Positions 11,577-23,443 of a stretch of DNA of 64,000 nt are shown here, piece by piece. The translations under genes were made by a program, and so were the position numbers. The stretch is taken from positions 23,326,637 through 23,390,636 of the forward strand of contig NC_069127.1 in assembly GCF_026914265.1 (NCBI RefSeq), written 5' to 3'. The notes under the pieces are model-generated. The model was not told the DNA's origin and made no database searches. It saw nothing but the letters and a program-made list of their open reading frames with translations. How positions within the stretch are numbered: the first letter of the stretch is position 1; each line of letters opens with the position of its first letter. The DNA comes from Mya arenaria (Eukaryota; Mollusca; Bivalvia; Myida; Myidae).

Positions 11577-12009
11577 CTGTCATACACATGTCCAAGGAAG
11601 GGCCACGATGAAGCCAGTCTGTACACTGGCATGTGCCGTTGGTACAAGCCAAACTCGCATTTGCTTGAAAAGTAGCTGTATTCTCACATGGAGTAACGAT
11701 TTATGTAGACGCCGGAGGTATTGTTGTTATGATCAAAGATGTTGATGTCGTCGATGAAGTGGGGTAGTAGGTTTTGATAGATGTGGTGGTGATGGTGGTG
11801 GTAGGTGTTGTTGTAATGGTGGTTGGTGTGATAGTAGTTTTGCTCGTGGTTGTTGGTGTAGGTGAGGGTGTGTGTGATATTGTGGTGATAAGTGTTGTAC
11901 TTGTTTTGCTTGTGGTGTTGGGTATTGTTGTGGCGGATGATGTTGTGATGTTGGTGATTGGTATGGTTATTGCTTGTGGTTGTGGTTATTGTGGCAACTG
12001 TTGTTGAAC
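11577..12009 (-). pseudogene. Thr-rich + EB-like exon, decayed paralogue of 6142-6339
   Basis: The minus strand has an acceptor (AACGATAG) at 12010-12011, a long Thr/Pro/Ser-rich linker (about 100 codons), then a module ending ACTNGTCQCTDWLHRGPSLD, and a donor CAG|GTAAAC. This aligns with the plus-strand exon at 6142-6339, including GTCQCTDW. It is broken by a 1-nt frameshift in the linker (433 nt, not a multiple of 3), a TAA just before the cysteine module, and loss of the second cysteine. The GT-rich plus-strand look of 11770-12005 is simply the complement of the Thr codons. Confidence 0.7.
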
Positions 12010-13703
12010 CTATCGTTTAGTCTCTTTCTTTATGCCTCTGAACATGGTTTTGTTTTGTGTAATTTTCGAGTCCTGGGTTTGTCCATGTTGTTTTCATTGA
12101 AATATTGCATCATCGAATACCGAAAGTAATAATTTCACGCGACGAACAATCACGTGTGAAAAAATTTGAACTTTCTATGTTTACGATTTTAAATAAAATT
12201 GTTTTGTTACTGAAAGCGACAGTTTTGTGCTTGATATGCTAGTATAATCAGGTTGTCTGGTATTATTTTGCAAAAGCGCAATAATTATTGACAGAGACAA
12301 GCTATTCCGGAAAAGAAGTCATGATATCGTATAGAAGATTTCTGTGCACTGACAGTTTCAAAGTGAGTTATATCAAAACGTTATTTGCCTTCCTTAAAAC
12401 AGTAAAATATACATGACGTATGATTTATATAGGTTTATTTACCACATGAAAGCATAAATAAAAATAGCTTTTTAACTTGATATTTTACTCCCCAGTACAA
12501 CTTTTCCTACATGCTCAGATGTAAACAGTGCGAAATGTTTTATTTAACTATCATGTGATGATTGCTTCAGTATGGCTATTTTGAGCTTTAGGACACAGGC
12601 TTAAAGACAGGAGTACCGCAAATCGAAATCAGGTATCAGATCTACTGTTATGCGGCTTAAAATAATGCGAATAAAAGGCCACCTTATTAAATGCGTTCAG
12701 AAGATTAAAACGTTCATGTGAATTTGAAAGCAAGCCGAAGGTTCTGAAATAAATCTTTTTGCGGATCAGATAAGAATATATAAGTATAGATAGTTACACA
12801 TAAAATGGGAATCTGTTAGCTAAAACATAGTGCCTAACTTAACCTACTAAAACTATTGAAAACGTCCTTAGCCAATATCGGGTTTCAATTAATTGACTTG
12901 ACACTAGCAATGAACTTGGGAGATGAAAGCAATTATGATATAACCTAGTACATATAGATGTATCAGTTAATGATATGAAACTAGCTTATGGTATAAGAAC
13001 AGTTTACATTACCTATCCTTAGTTAATGACATGCACTTAGTAACAGTTTGGGGGCACTTTAAATATTTTGGACTCAATTGTTATTGCCTGCGAGAATTGT
13101 AAAAAAGTAAAATCAGGCATGTCGCGCTAACAGCCTTTCAACACGTTCGGCGCTTTTATGTACGGTTAGAGAAAGGCCTTAATGCATGATCGAAAAAACA
13201 CTATCATCACGCTAACGGATATTGTGTATGGTGTATTTGTTGAAGAAATCGCAAACATTACCACTGACAATCAAAAACCTGTTATGCATTGGTATAATGA
13301 CAGTGGCAACGACACGCGTACAGAAACATCAGAAGGTAACGCGTTAATTTCAACAAATTATATCATGTTTGTCTAACATGTATTTATAAGCATTTATCAA
13401 ATAATTCATTATCTTTTTAAAAGAATTAGAAAATGCGAGATATTGATAAGCTTTGATCATTTATTTAAATTGTGCTACAAACGACGAGAAAAATACATTG
13501 AGTGCTCCTTTTAGCATTTGTTTGAACGCAGGAAGGCACGCGAATAAAACATAATGTGCCCTTTCGCTTCATAAGGGATTAAATATGGCAGACAGTACAC
13601 ATTGGAATTTTTACCTGTAGTGAAAAATGGATTTTCAATGAAAAATTAATTTAATAAGTGGATCTAAATCAAGTTGATTGAAAGTGAAATAGAATCTAAG
13701 GCA
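12010..13703. other. Intergenic, nothing recognised
   Basis: AT-rich sequence without a supported exon. A 64-codon frame at 13182 has no domain, splice context or composition to support it. Confidence 0.45.
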
Positions 13704-14125
13704 ATGGAATTCAGTGAATTAGATTTGACACAATACCAGGAGAGCCAGGATTTATTTTCAAGCGCGGGAGAAAGAGCATGAGAACAATGGCGGGTCGTCG
13801 GCGACAAGAGGAACCCGAAGCGTAAACGTGCAGATAAAGGTAGTGTCGAACTGTACTCTTTCCAGACCATGAGTACAGACAGTAAGTTAAATGTTCTATT
13901 TACAAAAATCGACACTGTGGAAAAGCTCAAAACTCTGTGATACAGGTAGAGGCCAGCCTTGAACAGGTGATACACAAAATTGAGCAGAATGACGATAAAA
14001 TAACAACTTTAACATATAAGCTCATAGACCTACAAGCAAGGGAGAAACGTTGTAATGTGACTATATATGGGCTAGAAGATGATCAGAGGAAAGTAATACG
14101 TACGATCTAGTCAGTGATTTACTCT
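13704..14125 (+). pseudogene. LINE ORF1 remnant
   Basis: The frame MEFSELDLTQYQESQDLF continues through one stop into a basic stretch (NPKRKRADK) and MSTDSKLNVLFTKIDTVE. After a 1-nt frameshift comes a heptad-patterned coiled coil and LQAREKRCNVTIYGLEDD, the block that opens the RNA-binding domain of L1/Tx1-like ORF1 proteins. It then decays; no endonuclease or reverse transcriptase follows. A Ser/Thr-rich open stretch at about 14150-14310 may be unrelated sequence. The element differs from the minus-strand LINE at 395-5070. Confidence 0.6.
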
Positions 14126-14579
14126 ATGACATGAACTAAGACTCTTACGTAGACGACTGGTAGCATCAGTAATCTGACATATTCGCAGACACTTTCGCAG
14201 TCATTGATTTCAGGTACTCCGATTAACAGTGCTATTAGTGCACGTGGCGAACCCGATCACGTGGCCAGTCATCAACTTATCGGAGCAGACCGAGATCAGC
14301 CAGAGCTAAACTAGCCGAAAGAAAACACAGCCGACCAATCAGAGTGTGGTTTCAAGTAGTGAACCGGGGTTGATACCTAGGAAGGTTGTAGTGCTACCGG
14401 TGTATACATAGACAATGTAAATAACACAGCTTAATTTGCTTTATTGAACATTTAGGGATTGAAACTGATAATGTTTAACTGAGACTTGGGGAAGTGATGA
14501 TAACATTTAACAATTAGTGGATATCAACATGTAGTGTTTCAATTTTACGTTTAAAGGTGATTTATAGTGGTTGTTCTTT

Positions 14580-14890
14580 TTTAGCGTTATTGTGACGTAA
14601 TTAGAAAAAAATGTTTCCAGTTAAAGTTGAGTCGTTCTATTTACAGAATGGGTAAAAAGGGTTACGAAATGGTTTTCTTAAATGAAATGAAGTATTTTTT
14701 AACAATTTTTGAATGAAAAAATGAAATATTGGTGTAAATATAAGTAATAAATTGCGGGCTTGATGTCATTTTTTTGGGATATGAACGCAATTGGGTTGGT
14801 TAAAGTGTGTGGAGTCCTTCTTCGGACTCCACACACTTTGACCAGCCCAATTGCGTTCATACCCCGATAATGAAATCAAGCCCGCAATTC
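14580..14890. repeat. Foldback (MITE-like) repeat, copy 1
   Basis: Bases 14751-14888 form a near-perfect hairpin: ATTGCGGGCTTGATGTCAT...GAACGCAATTGGG...GTGTGGAGTCC, then the complementary arm, around a TTCTTC loop. The preceding 170 bp (from GTTATTGTGACGT) also match the copy at 46440. No ORF is inside. Both copies share the flanking sequence only on the left of the hairpin, so the element is asymmetric: a left body plus a right terminal hairpin. Confidence 0.8.
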
Positions 14891-15825
14891 ATTTCTTATA
14901 TAGTGTAAACTTTCAGTAACCTACTATTCTAGTAATACTTCTTTGATTACGGAACTGCAAACCACTTGCATCCGGGCCTTATATACAAGTGCCTATAATT
15001 ATTACAAATGTAGTAACCGATTTCAAAATATCACAGGAAAACGATATGAACCTACGATTGTTTAAGTTAGCGTATTGTGAATATGAAACCTTGTGTAATG
15101 TGTCAGTTTAGTAACATGTATAGAGACCAGCTGTAAAATTGTAGAATGTTATTAGTGAATATTTTTCAAGAAGTTTTGTGTTAAGAATGTGAAATAGTTA
15201 CAGAACAAATGGTTTTACACAAAATACATACTGTTTTGTAAAATCTCGGGCTCTTTAAGAAACAATTTATGGATATGCGTTATGTAAATGTAAATGTCTT
15301 AGTGCCAAAGTTTTTCTTTAGTGCAGCCATCTTAAACTTGATGAGCAATTATTCGAACTTTTAACTGGTTTTCCCCAGCTATCTATAGAGGACACCGTTT
15401 GAGTCGAGGCTTTCAAAGCGGCACTGAAATACATTAAGATCATGTATAAAGACGGATACAACAAATAAATAACTCCCGTGAAGATGACCTAGACTTTTTG
15501 TCGTATAGGTTATTTTTGGCTTGCACGGTTTAAATTAAAAATATAAACAAAAAAAATATAAAGTATGTAAACGTATAAATACCAATAAGACGTCGTAGAA
15601 TGGGGAAAGGTAAATGAAATTACAAATCAATGTTTTATTCACTATATATTAGTACCATACATAAATGTAATATTTATAGCTATCATTTTTATCTGATATA
15701 TTTGTTTGTTGTATATAATTTATGTATTTTTTTGTTCTATATGTTTCTTTGTATTATGTTCTGATTATGATATGTCATGTCTCTTTACAGGAAATAAATT
15801 ATCTCTCTCTATATATATTTATATA
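14891..15825. other. Intergenic, nothing recognised
   Basis: AT-rich; no supported exon or repeat. Confidence 0.4.
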
Positions 15826-16606
15826 TTAACTCGTCACAAATCGTCACAATTTCTTTTACTCGCAGACAATCATGAGGATCCGGGGGTAATTTTTTTAACA
15901 TGTAAAAAGATTTCTTGCGATTGTCCACGGATTATATTTTCCGTAATAACTCGTAAACAACTTGTAAAATCAGTAGGTATCGTTCCGATCGAAACAACAC
16001 GTATTCCTCCATAGATTTATCGCAGTAATCCGTAAATGTCTCGTCAACACTTTGTTAACGGTTTATTACGAGTGCTTAAGTGATGTTTACAATTTTATTC
16101 ACGACGTGTAACAATTGCTTTACGGATTATTGAGAGTTAATACGAGCACTTTAAGTGTAGTCATGAGTACGTAACGAATACATACTTTACGATAAGGAAA
16201 GGTAAAAAAGCTGCAAAATCGAACAGTCCTCTTCAGAGGTGAAATTGTAGAAATCATTGATATAACCTTAATCTGTTTTTCTCATATGGCATGTTGTCTT
16301 GTTTGATGTCAGTTGTCGAATGATAAAGAGAGAATTGCATTCTTTTCTTAAAAATCATAATGCAACCTAAACACTCGTAACCAACTCGCAACTATTCGTA
16401 ACAACACGTAAAGCGGTCTTAATTTACATTTTAAAACTTAGATGGATCGTACCATTCGGTAATACACTCGTAACAATCAATAAAAAGCTCGTAAAATGTC
16501 ATATCTAGCTCGTATTTATCCGTAGAAACGGAATTAACGGCAGATTCTTGCCGTTGATACAGCGCAATAACTCGTAATAAACCGTAAATGACTCGTTATT
16601 ACACGC
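15826..16606. other. Cluster of degenerate CTCGTAA motifs
   Basis: In about 780 bp the core CTCGT occurs at least nine times on the plus strand (for example near 15829, 15949, 16039, 16375, 16467, 16491, 16509, 16568 and 16589). Many related CGTAA, CCGTAAATG and ACACGTAA words occur in both orientations (TTACGAGTGC near 16067). They are irregularly spaced, so this is not a simple tandem repeat. No ORF. Function unknown; it could be an old satellite, a transposon terminus or a binding-site cluster. Confidence 0.5.
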
Positions 16607-17349
16607 AACCAATCTTAAGTCATTTATAAAAATGGCAAAAGCGTAAGGATCTGTGTACGTTTACGCATTTGTGTCATAAGGATTAGAAAGAAAATCGTTG
16701 TAAGTGAAGGTAGCATTAAGTACTAGAATACCTTAATCGTCCATTTAAATAAAACTTAAGTTTTATGACGAACGAACAAATTTGTTTGAAAACGATTGAA
16801 CGTCATCAATCGACTTTTATATTTCGGTCAAAAGGGGGCATAACTCAAGAATAATAACGCCGGAGATATGGATGCATACGTTTATAATGTTTGGAAACTT
16901 GAATACTTGCCCAAACAGATGTTTTCGAATCTTAATTGACTATTGCTTACCATGTCTACTTTTAGAGTAGTCCATTCTCTGGTAGAATTATAATGCTAAA
17001 TAATTATCATTAGACAATAAAATATTGCGAAAAGAGACATGGCTTTAGCATTATTGCTACTGAAACAGGTTTTTTATTTTGCTGTTCACCAAAAATCGCT
17101 ACTGACGCTCGTATAACCTGCGCGAAAATAAAAAAAATAAGTTCAAGATATATAGACAGATTGCATTCGCCTTGAAAGATTAACATGTCTAAATTTGACT
17201 TACAATATTTCAACCATGAATATTTTACATTTAGAAATAGAACGCAGTTACATTTAAATATTCAAAAGGTTTTCTAACAGTAACAGAGAAACATCAAACA
17301 ACCAAACAATTTCCATTAAGTACACTTTACACATGTTCCGATGGCTGAT
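16607..17349. other. Intergenic, nothing recognised
   Basis: No supported coding region or repeat. Confidence 0.4.
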
Positions 17350-18115
17350 AGTAACGTAAGTATCACCAACAGCAAATCATCATCCTTCCATCTTTTGAGA
17401 TGTTTTCTTTCTCATCAGGATTCAGCTTAAAGAGCTGCATTGACTTTCCAGATGGCTGTATTGTTTTCACACACAGTTTGTCATCAGCATCGCACCAGAC
17501 ACATTCGTTTGCTTAAGGCAACTTGAACATCTGTTTGGCATTCTTCATTCTCTCTGCAACTCTTTCACTGTTGCAATCACTTTTAACATGTTCGTTTGGT
17601 TCCGTTACTGTAGATGGTGTAAAACTGTAAGTCTTTTGGGTTTAAAGTGGCTCGTGTCTGACTGAGTTAGTGTAGCTTTCTTAGATATGCGTTCGATTCT
17701 TTCACTCATTGCTCTTTTCTTACACTTTATTTTTTCTACCATCAGCATTTAATATCAAGGATTGTTCTATGTGCTCTACTCAATGCACATGTGTTAGTTG
17801 TCTTTATACACTTTTATACGTTTGGCAATTTCACGATTATTCTTTCCAAATTAGGACACTTGGTCCGGGTTCATCGTTCTGCTCTCTATTATGCTCACTT
17901 TCTGTGTTAAATGTTTCAAAACTATTCGTCTCAGCAGTGGCATTGTTATTTCTTTCTTGTTGCTGATGATTTTTAAGCCTCCTTAGTCGGTTCCTTTATT
18001 TATGTTCTGCAGGTACATTATTCTGGCGCTGAATTTTCCTTTTCTAGGAACTCTGTACGTTTCGCCTTTTGCATTTCCATATAGGCCTTCTAACTTCACT
18101 ACGTAATTTCACCAT
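17350..18115 (-). pseudogene. Unidentified decayed coding sequence
   Basis: Minus-strand reading gives long, compositionally protein-like stretches broken by frameshifts and stops. From about 18110 there is a Lys/Arg-rich N-terminal part (KCKRR, RLRRLKNHQQQE). Next comes an acidic Asn/Glu-rich part (TAETNSFETFNTESEHNREQ). Last is a C-terminal part with NSERVAERMKNAKQMFKLP, then ANECVWCDADDKLCVKTIQP and FKLNPDEKENISKDG, ending near 17365. The Cys pattern C-x2-C-x6-C hints at a small zinc site. No family recognised. It may be a dead transposon gene. Confidence 0.35.
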
Positions 18116-18611
18116 TCTGAAGTGAGAAAAACAGATAACGTAGGTATCGATACATACGTTAGTGCACAATAACGTTTTTACCATCATCATGATTGAAAAG
18201 GGTTATGATGCTTTGCTATGCAACCATAAACAAATCAATATAAAGATATAAAACGTATTATATGATTATGTAATATAGGTTTACGGATTATGGATATAAG
18301 TTACTACTTAATCTAAACAACAGCTGCCACACAAGACCAACAGGAGATATGAAGAAAGGCACTAACTCAAAATAAAAAGTACTATGAAAATGACTTTCAT
18401 ATCTATTTACCTTCTATACCAAACTTGCTGCTCAAATAATTGTAAATTGTAAATGACCATAAACGGTTGTTATTATCAAAATGTGCTGTTGATTTTAAGC
18501 GATACATACATTTCTTGTTGCTACGTTAGTAATTTAGGTGAAATATAGGTGTTTATCAGCTATGTCTACACTCTGTCTGCACATATATGCATGTATATTA
18601 ATTCATATAAT

Positions 18612-18683
18612 TTCTTAATGAGTCTAAACTGATAATGCCTCCATATTTACAGTGAGGCCTTATCAGTTTAGACTTATGAAAGA
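18612..18683. repeat. Inverted repeat (hairpin)
   Basis: The arm AGTCTAAACTGATAATGCCTC and its complement GAGGCCTTATCAGTTTAGACT flank a 12-nt loop, with one mismatch. Weaker pairing continues outward for about 10 bp. It is in intergenic sequence and looks like a small foldback element. Confidence 0.65.
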
Positions 18684-19149
18684 ATTGTATAAATTAAATG
18701 GAAAGCTCGATTTAAATTTGTGATAGTTTTTAACTTCTTTCTGCCCTCACACTTTTATCTTCAGACCTATTTATCAAGTTAAGAAAATAATTGTATCACA
18801 TATCTAGTTTAAATCAGTGGATTTAGGTACATTGGTATTTAGATTTCTGCAAAAGGGGACGTTATAATTCAAAAGCTTATTGCTCGGTGGCAAGTGCGGG
18901 ATATACCTCTCTTGCAACCATTTGTTTGGTAATATTACAGTTCGTGTTGACCTGATAATCGCCGCTTTATGACTTCAACGTCAGTATCAAATTTGCTCAC
19001 TCATATTCTGATCCAGCATGCATAACGACCAGCATTTTATATTTGCTCCAAGTACTTATGTAGGCTTGTCAGCCCACTGACGACAAATCATGTCAATGGA
19101 TGTACGTCTCGTCCATTCATATGACATGACGCCACTCCTCTCTGGCGTG

Positions 19150-19490
19150 GTTCTTTAGACGTAGGTTTACAATATCCGGTATCGTAATAACGTTCTATCA
19201 TACGGTCTGTTATTTGAGTATATGTTAAAGAATAATTCTTTGTAGTCATTCGGGTCATTCACCATATTTAAGATGGTCTTCTTATTTGGCACTATTTTAC
19301 GCACAATTATGGAAGACACTTTTCTCCTTGTTTTCGTCGTAGTCGTTTCTTCCTTTTCTTGGTTTGGCTGTATTTTCCTGCAAAGCCTACTGAGCTGTAG
19401 TCGCCACACTTGCGAACGCTACCGTTCCGGTCCCATCTAAATAGGCCGTTGTTTATTTCTTGTTTTTGATTAACTTCTCTTGAAGCCATT
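19150..19490 (-). pseudogene. Possible decayed coding fragment
   Basis: MASREVNQKQEINNGLFRWD...SSVGFAG continues after a frame change into KIQPNQEKEETTTTKTRRK and NMVNDPNDYKELFFNIYSNN. The composition is protein-like but no domain is recognised. It is on the same strand and about 1 kb upstream of the fragment at 17350-18115, so both could derive from one dead element. Confidence 0.25.
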
Positions 19491-19504
19491 TTTATCATTA
19501 CCAA

Positions 19505-21187
19505 AGTTCATGTTAAAATGATAACCCCCCTTTTAAAAAAATCGTTACATGTATCTATAATTTACTTTGAATGAAAAATATATGTTCATTTAATTGACAA
19601 AAATAAAAGTTTAACAAAAATATAATTATCAATGTCAGCCGACTGGTTCCCATTAAATTCGCAAACAAACAATGTGGTGATGAAAACACTAGAAACCAAA
19701 CCGGAAAAACCTAAAATTGGGATTGGTTCTCATTTTGTTTGCAAACTAATATGAATTTTAAGAACAAGCAAAGAACCAAATTGAAAAAAAAACGGTTATC
19801 AGTTTTATGAGAAAACAACAGTTAATAAGTATGAATATTTTGCTTCGCCCATGGCTGTCGGGACCGAAGGAAGGGCGGTTTGTTTATAGGTCAAACGAGA
19901 ATAATAATGTCTAATATTGTATACCAGAACATGAATAAGTACGCCTACACACACATTTCTGTCTGTTCATGTAAGAGGAGAGTCCAACCTACTTGTTAGA
20001 ACATACTGCTTGATAGCCATCCTGTTCAAGTTCCAAAACATTTTTCACAGGTAGTTTGTTTGTTGCAATATTCTTTTATTACAATAAAACAAAAAAAATA
20101 AGAAAATCATCAAGCTTTTAAAAAAGATGAAGATAATCAGCATTCGAACACATTTCTTTTTTGTTTATTCTCTTTTTATCAATATATTTTAACGATTTCA
20201 TTCCTATCTTCGATACGCTTAATATATAAACAAATCTTTTGATATTTGATTATAAAAGAAATATCAAATGTCATAAATTTAAATGAAGTTTACGACACAA
20301 TAGAACACTTAAAGCAAAGTTTTGATATACAATGTAATCAAGTATCAATTTGTAATGCAGAATGTTAGAAAAATTTATAACTTCACGATTAAATATGTAT
20401 TATTCGGTGATATAAAAAAACAATATTACTCGACCAAGAAATAAATACTTTGATATAAAATGTTAACTGTAAACACCCGACAACAGAGGTCGTACCCGTC
20501 TAGGTCGGTAGAACGTAGACATAACACGAGGTAGTAAATGCAGGATATTGCTTTTTAAACAGAGACTTTTAATAATGTACAATTAATTAAAAAAAACTTA
20601 AATAGAAAAATATACCAAAATGATCATAATAATGTCCTTGTCCGGTACATAACACTAATTCGGAAGTGACTTCTCAGTGTTATATGTGTTGTTTTCTTTT
20701 TCTTAACATGACAGTGAATGAAAAACTGGTTCTACCAGATCAGACCATAATCACATTTTAGTAAAACCCGTTTCATGAAAGAACAATTGGTAGTCATTGT
20801 GTTATTATTTTTTTACGGTATTTCGGTGTTGCCCCGGTAAAATGTTTGCCATTCAAGTGGAATGAGTCTAAGAGTAAGAATTGAAACAAAGCAACAATAA
20901 AACAATGTCGCCTTTGCCGTGCCATAACGCGTTGTTCGTCTCTTTATCACATTGATAAGACCCCTTTTCTATTCATTATAATATGTGCATACCGTCATTG
21001 TCAAACTGTTGTTAGTGCTCTTATCGGTTGTTTTGTGGTGATAAGAATACTTTAGGAATTCATTTTTGGTGAGTCGCTAAGTTTAAGTTTAAAAATTGAG
21101 ATTATAGTAGAAATAGTCGAAGGGATCCTCGCTGTATTTTTTATGTATAATTTAACATTTAGATTTCTTTTCTACTTTCCATTTCAG
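19505..21187. other. Intergenic / upstream region of four-TM gene
   Basis: AT-rich. It ends in a polypyrimidine acceptor (CTACTTTCCATTTCAG) at 21187 that probably opens the exon carrying the four-TM ORF. No promoter element could be pinned down. Confidence 0.4.
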
Positions 21188-21277
21188 GAAAAGCCCTGCG
21201 TAAACTTTCGACTTGTCTAGAAAACGGACTTCCATTCTACACTCCGTTGTCTTTTAACGCATTGTCTAGTTCTAGAT

Positions 21278-21898
21278 ATGAATCGGCTTTTTATATCCAT
21301 CGTAGTGGCAGGGGCTGTTTTTTCTATCGCTGGAATTGTTTTTGATTTTATAAACTATACCCAAACCATTGACAATACAAAAACGATCAAGGCAGCCATT
21401 GAAAACGAAGACATCAATGGCGGGAATTCGACTACACTATCACAAAAGAGGGATTGCCTAAGCACACTAAAATACTGCGCGTACATCTTCCTTGCGTTTT
21501 CAATCATTAAATGTGTCGCGTTTGTAGTGCAGCTTGTATTGAACGTTTTAATCTGTTTCAATGAAGGAAAGGAGGAATGGTGCCTTAGAGGCGAAGTAAT
21601 CCTAAACATGACTTTGGCTGTATGTGAGATTATCCTTCTTACTGTATTGTTCGTGGCTGCTAAACGCTGCGTATTAGTTCTTGGTAAAAAAGTTTTCAGC
21701 AATATGTTTACCGACCTTCGAGACGACTATATCGGCGGATTGCTCGGAAGCATTGGGATTTTAGTTGGACGTGTTTTGGTGAAGCTTAACCAGTTGCGTA
21801 AAGCACTCAAGGAAACCACGCCATACGGAGTGCTGTTCGCAGTAGAGACAATAACGTTTTTAGTTCTGGATATTTTGCTTATTGCAAATGCAGCATAA
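21278..21898 (+). CDS. Four-transmembrane protein, single coding exon, family unknown
   Basis: An intact 206-residue ORF. Hydrophobic segments lie at about residues 5-27, 67-92, 105-130 and 183-204, giving a four-TM topology. The long first loop carries NST (possible N-glycosylation) and the second loop carries a Cys pair (CFNEGKEEWC). Between TM3 and TM4 is a charged, probably cytosolic segment of about 50 residues (LRDDYIGG...KLNQLRKALKE). The start is the first ATG after the probable acceptor at 21187, which leaves 90 nt of 5' UTR. The layout is reminiscent of tetraspan proteins, but the CCG motif of tetraspanins and the W-GLW motif of claudins are absent. Function not assigned. Confidence 0.65.
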   Translation: MNRLFISIVVAGAVFSIAGIVFDFINYTQTIDNTKTIKAAIENEDINGGNSTTLSQKRDCLSTLKYCAYIFLAFSIIKCVAFVVQLVLNVLICFNEGKEEWCLRGEVILNMTLAVCEIILLTVLFVAAKRCVLVLGKKVFSNMFTDLRDDYIGGLLGSIGILVGRVLVKLNQLRKALKETTPYGVLFAVETITFLVLDILLIANAA

Positions 21899-23195
21899 AT
21901 GCTTTCGGGATTACACTACATATGAATACAAATGAAGAGTCATTGTTCTTCATATAATATCCAGACACAGTATACGATAGCTTATGTTGCAGTTCACAAG
22001 TATTTAAATTTAAAAAAAAAATAATTGTGAAGACAGATTAAACCCGATGCTAATCATTTTGTGTCGAGGTTCTATCGGTGTCCTTTTAATTGGTCACGGA
22101 AATCAATTTAGTTTTCTGTTTCTTGTAATATTTTGTAATAGGATATTTGTTAATCAGACAATCGTTATACAAATCGTTTCGACGCTTAAATTTCAAACGA
22201 GAGTATGATGTATCTTCTATAGATTATATATTGTTTGCATAATTTGGATTGATTGGTTTTTTCAATGCTTAAGGCCATTAAAAATGAATTGCTAAATTTA
22301 AATTCTTTTTTAAAGGGGATATTTGTTTTATTTGTTTTGGTTTTCTTAGAGGAATGTTTCACAGTTGAATATGGGTTCATGTTGTTTTTTTTCTAATTGC
22401 ATAAGAGACTATATCAATCTCAATACTCAAACTTTGATTTAAATTGCAAGGTACTGTCTTTAAATTGTAGTTTGTGTGAAGGTTAGTACATTTAAAAAAC
22501 GCCCAGTTGGTAGTGCTTCTAGATAATAATCCACTGGTCACCTTAACTTCGCAAACCTTTTGTACAGGAAAAATGTTATCTAATGAATTATGTTTGTAAT
22601 AGTATGTGCTGTTAGAAATAAACATCTGCTAGTTATTGTGCAAATATATATATGTATACAAACTTGTTTCATAAGGTTATCTTGACAAATATGACCTCTG
22701 TTTCAAAAGCAAAAATATATACTGTATTTGCATTATTTTTGAGAACGTAACAACAATCAAGTTGTTCTTTCTTCGAAAATAAATCAACAATTAAAAACTA
22801 CTACTGGAACGCAATATTTTGTTATGTTTCTTCCCATACCATAAAAGCGTAAGTAATACATCATTTCAAGAAAGGAAGTTATTAAACACAATAACTGCCT
22901 GCCTTTAGAAGCGGAACTTTTCGTCAAACATGTCTTCCCCTGATCTAATAAATGACATCGTCAAGGGATTTCAACGATAATGTGCACTCATACAGGAACC
23001 AATAATATAATAGGAAATACAGAGACAGACCTATTCCACACAATGTTAAGATTAATCTTGTTTAAAGGGCACTAGGTTCAATGTCTATCATCCCGAAACA
23101 AACAATATTTCAAGAAAACAGAAACTAAAATTATTAAAGTATCAACACTTTTGCATAATCATTAATAGCAAATATGTTTTATTAAACACCAAGTG
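21899..23195. other. Intergenic, nothing recognised
   Basis: 3' flank of the four-TM gene followed by AT-rich sequence. Short minus-strand frames (22186-22625) show no domain or splice support. Confidence 0.4.
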
Positions 23196-23443
23196 TTAAA
23201 AACAGTTTCGAGTGTACCAAGCCCAATCAGTGGATTCAATGTAGTATGAGTTTGATACTTTCTGTTTCAGTTTAAACCTTTGGCCGGATGCGTTCCAGTT
23301 TACGCCCATACAAGTGGCTTCTGAGCTGCATTGGTCAAAATAGTTTTCTATTGTTGTTGGAAGTATGTTGGGGAGAATGATGTTAGTCCACATGATATTG
23401 TCCGCTTGTCGGGTATAGGTGTTGTCATAAGCCCAGAGACAGT
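23196..23443 (-). CDS. Orphan terminal PAN exon, intact
   Basis: The acceptor TCTCTTAAACTAG is followed by 248 nt in phase 1 that stay open to a stop at 23196-23198. The product starts DCLWAYDNTYTRQADNIMW and contains PTTIENYFDQC, CMGVNWNASG and WAWYTRNCF at the end. It is clearly homologous to the plus-strand exon 7912-8158. The residue equivalent to one cysteine there (QRCRLKQ) is Phe here (QRFKLKQ). No partner exon was found upstream on this strand before the receptor gene's last exon at 25787. It is either an isolated duplicate or a phase-compatible alternative 3' exon. Confidence 0.55.

Noticed and set aside
11774..12007. Val-rich plus-strand frame
   Set aside because: Complement of the Thr-rich linker of the minus-strand EB-like exon.
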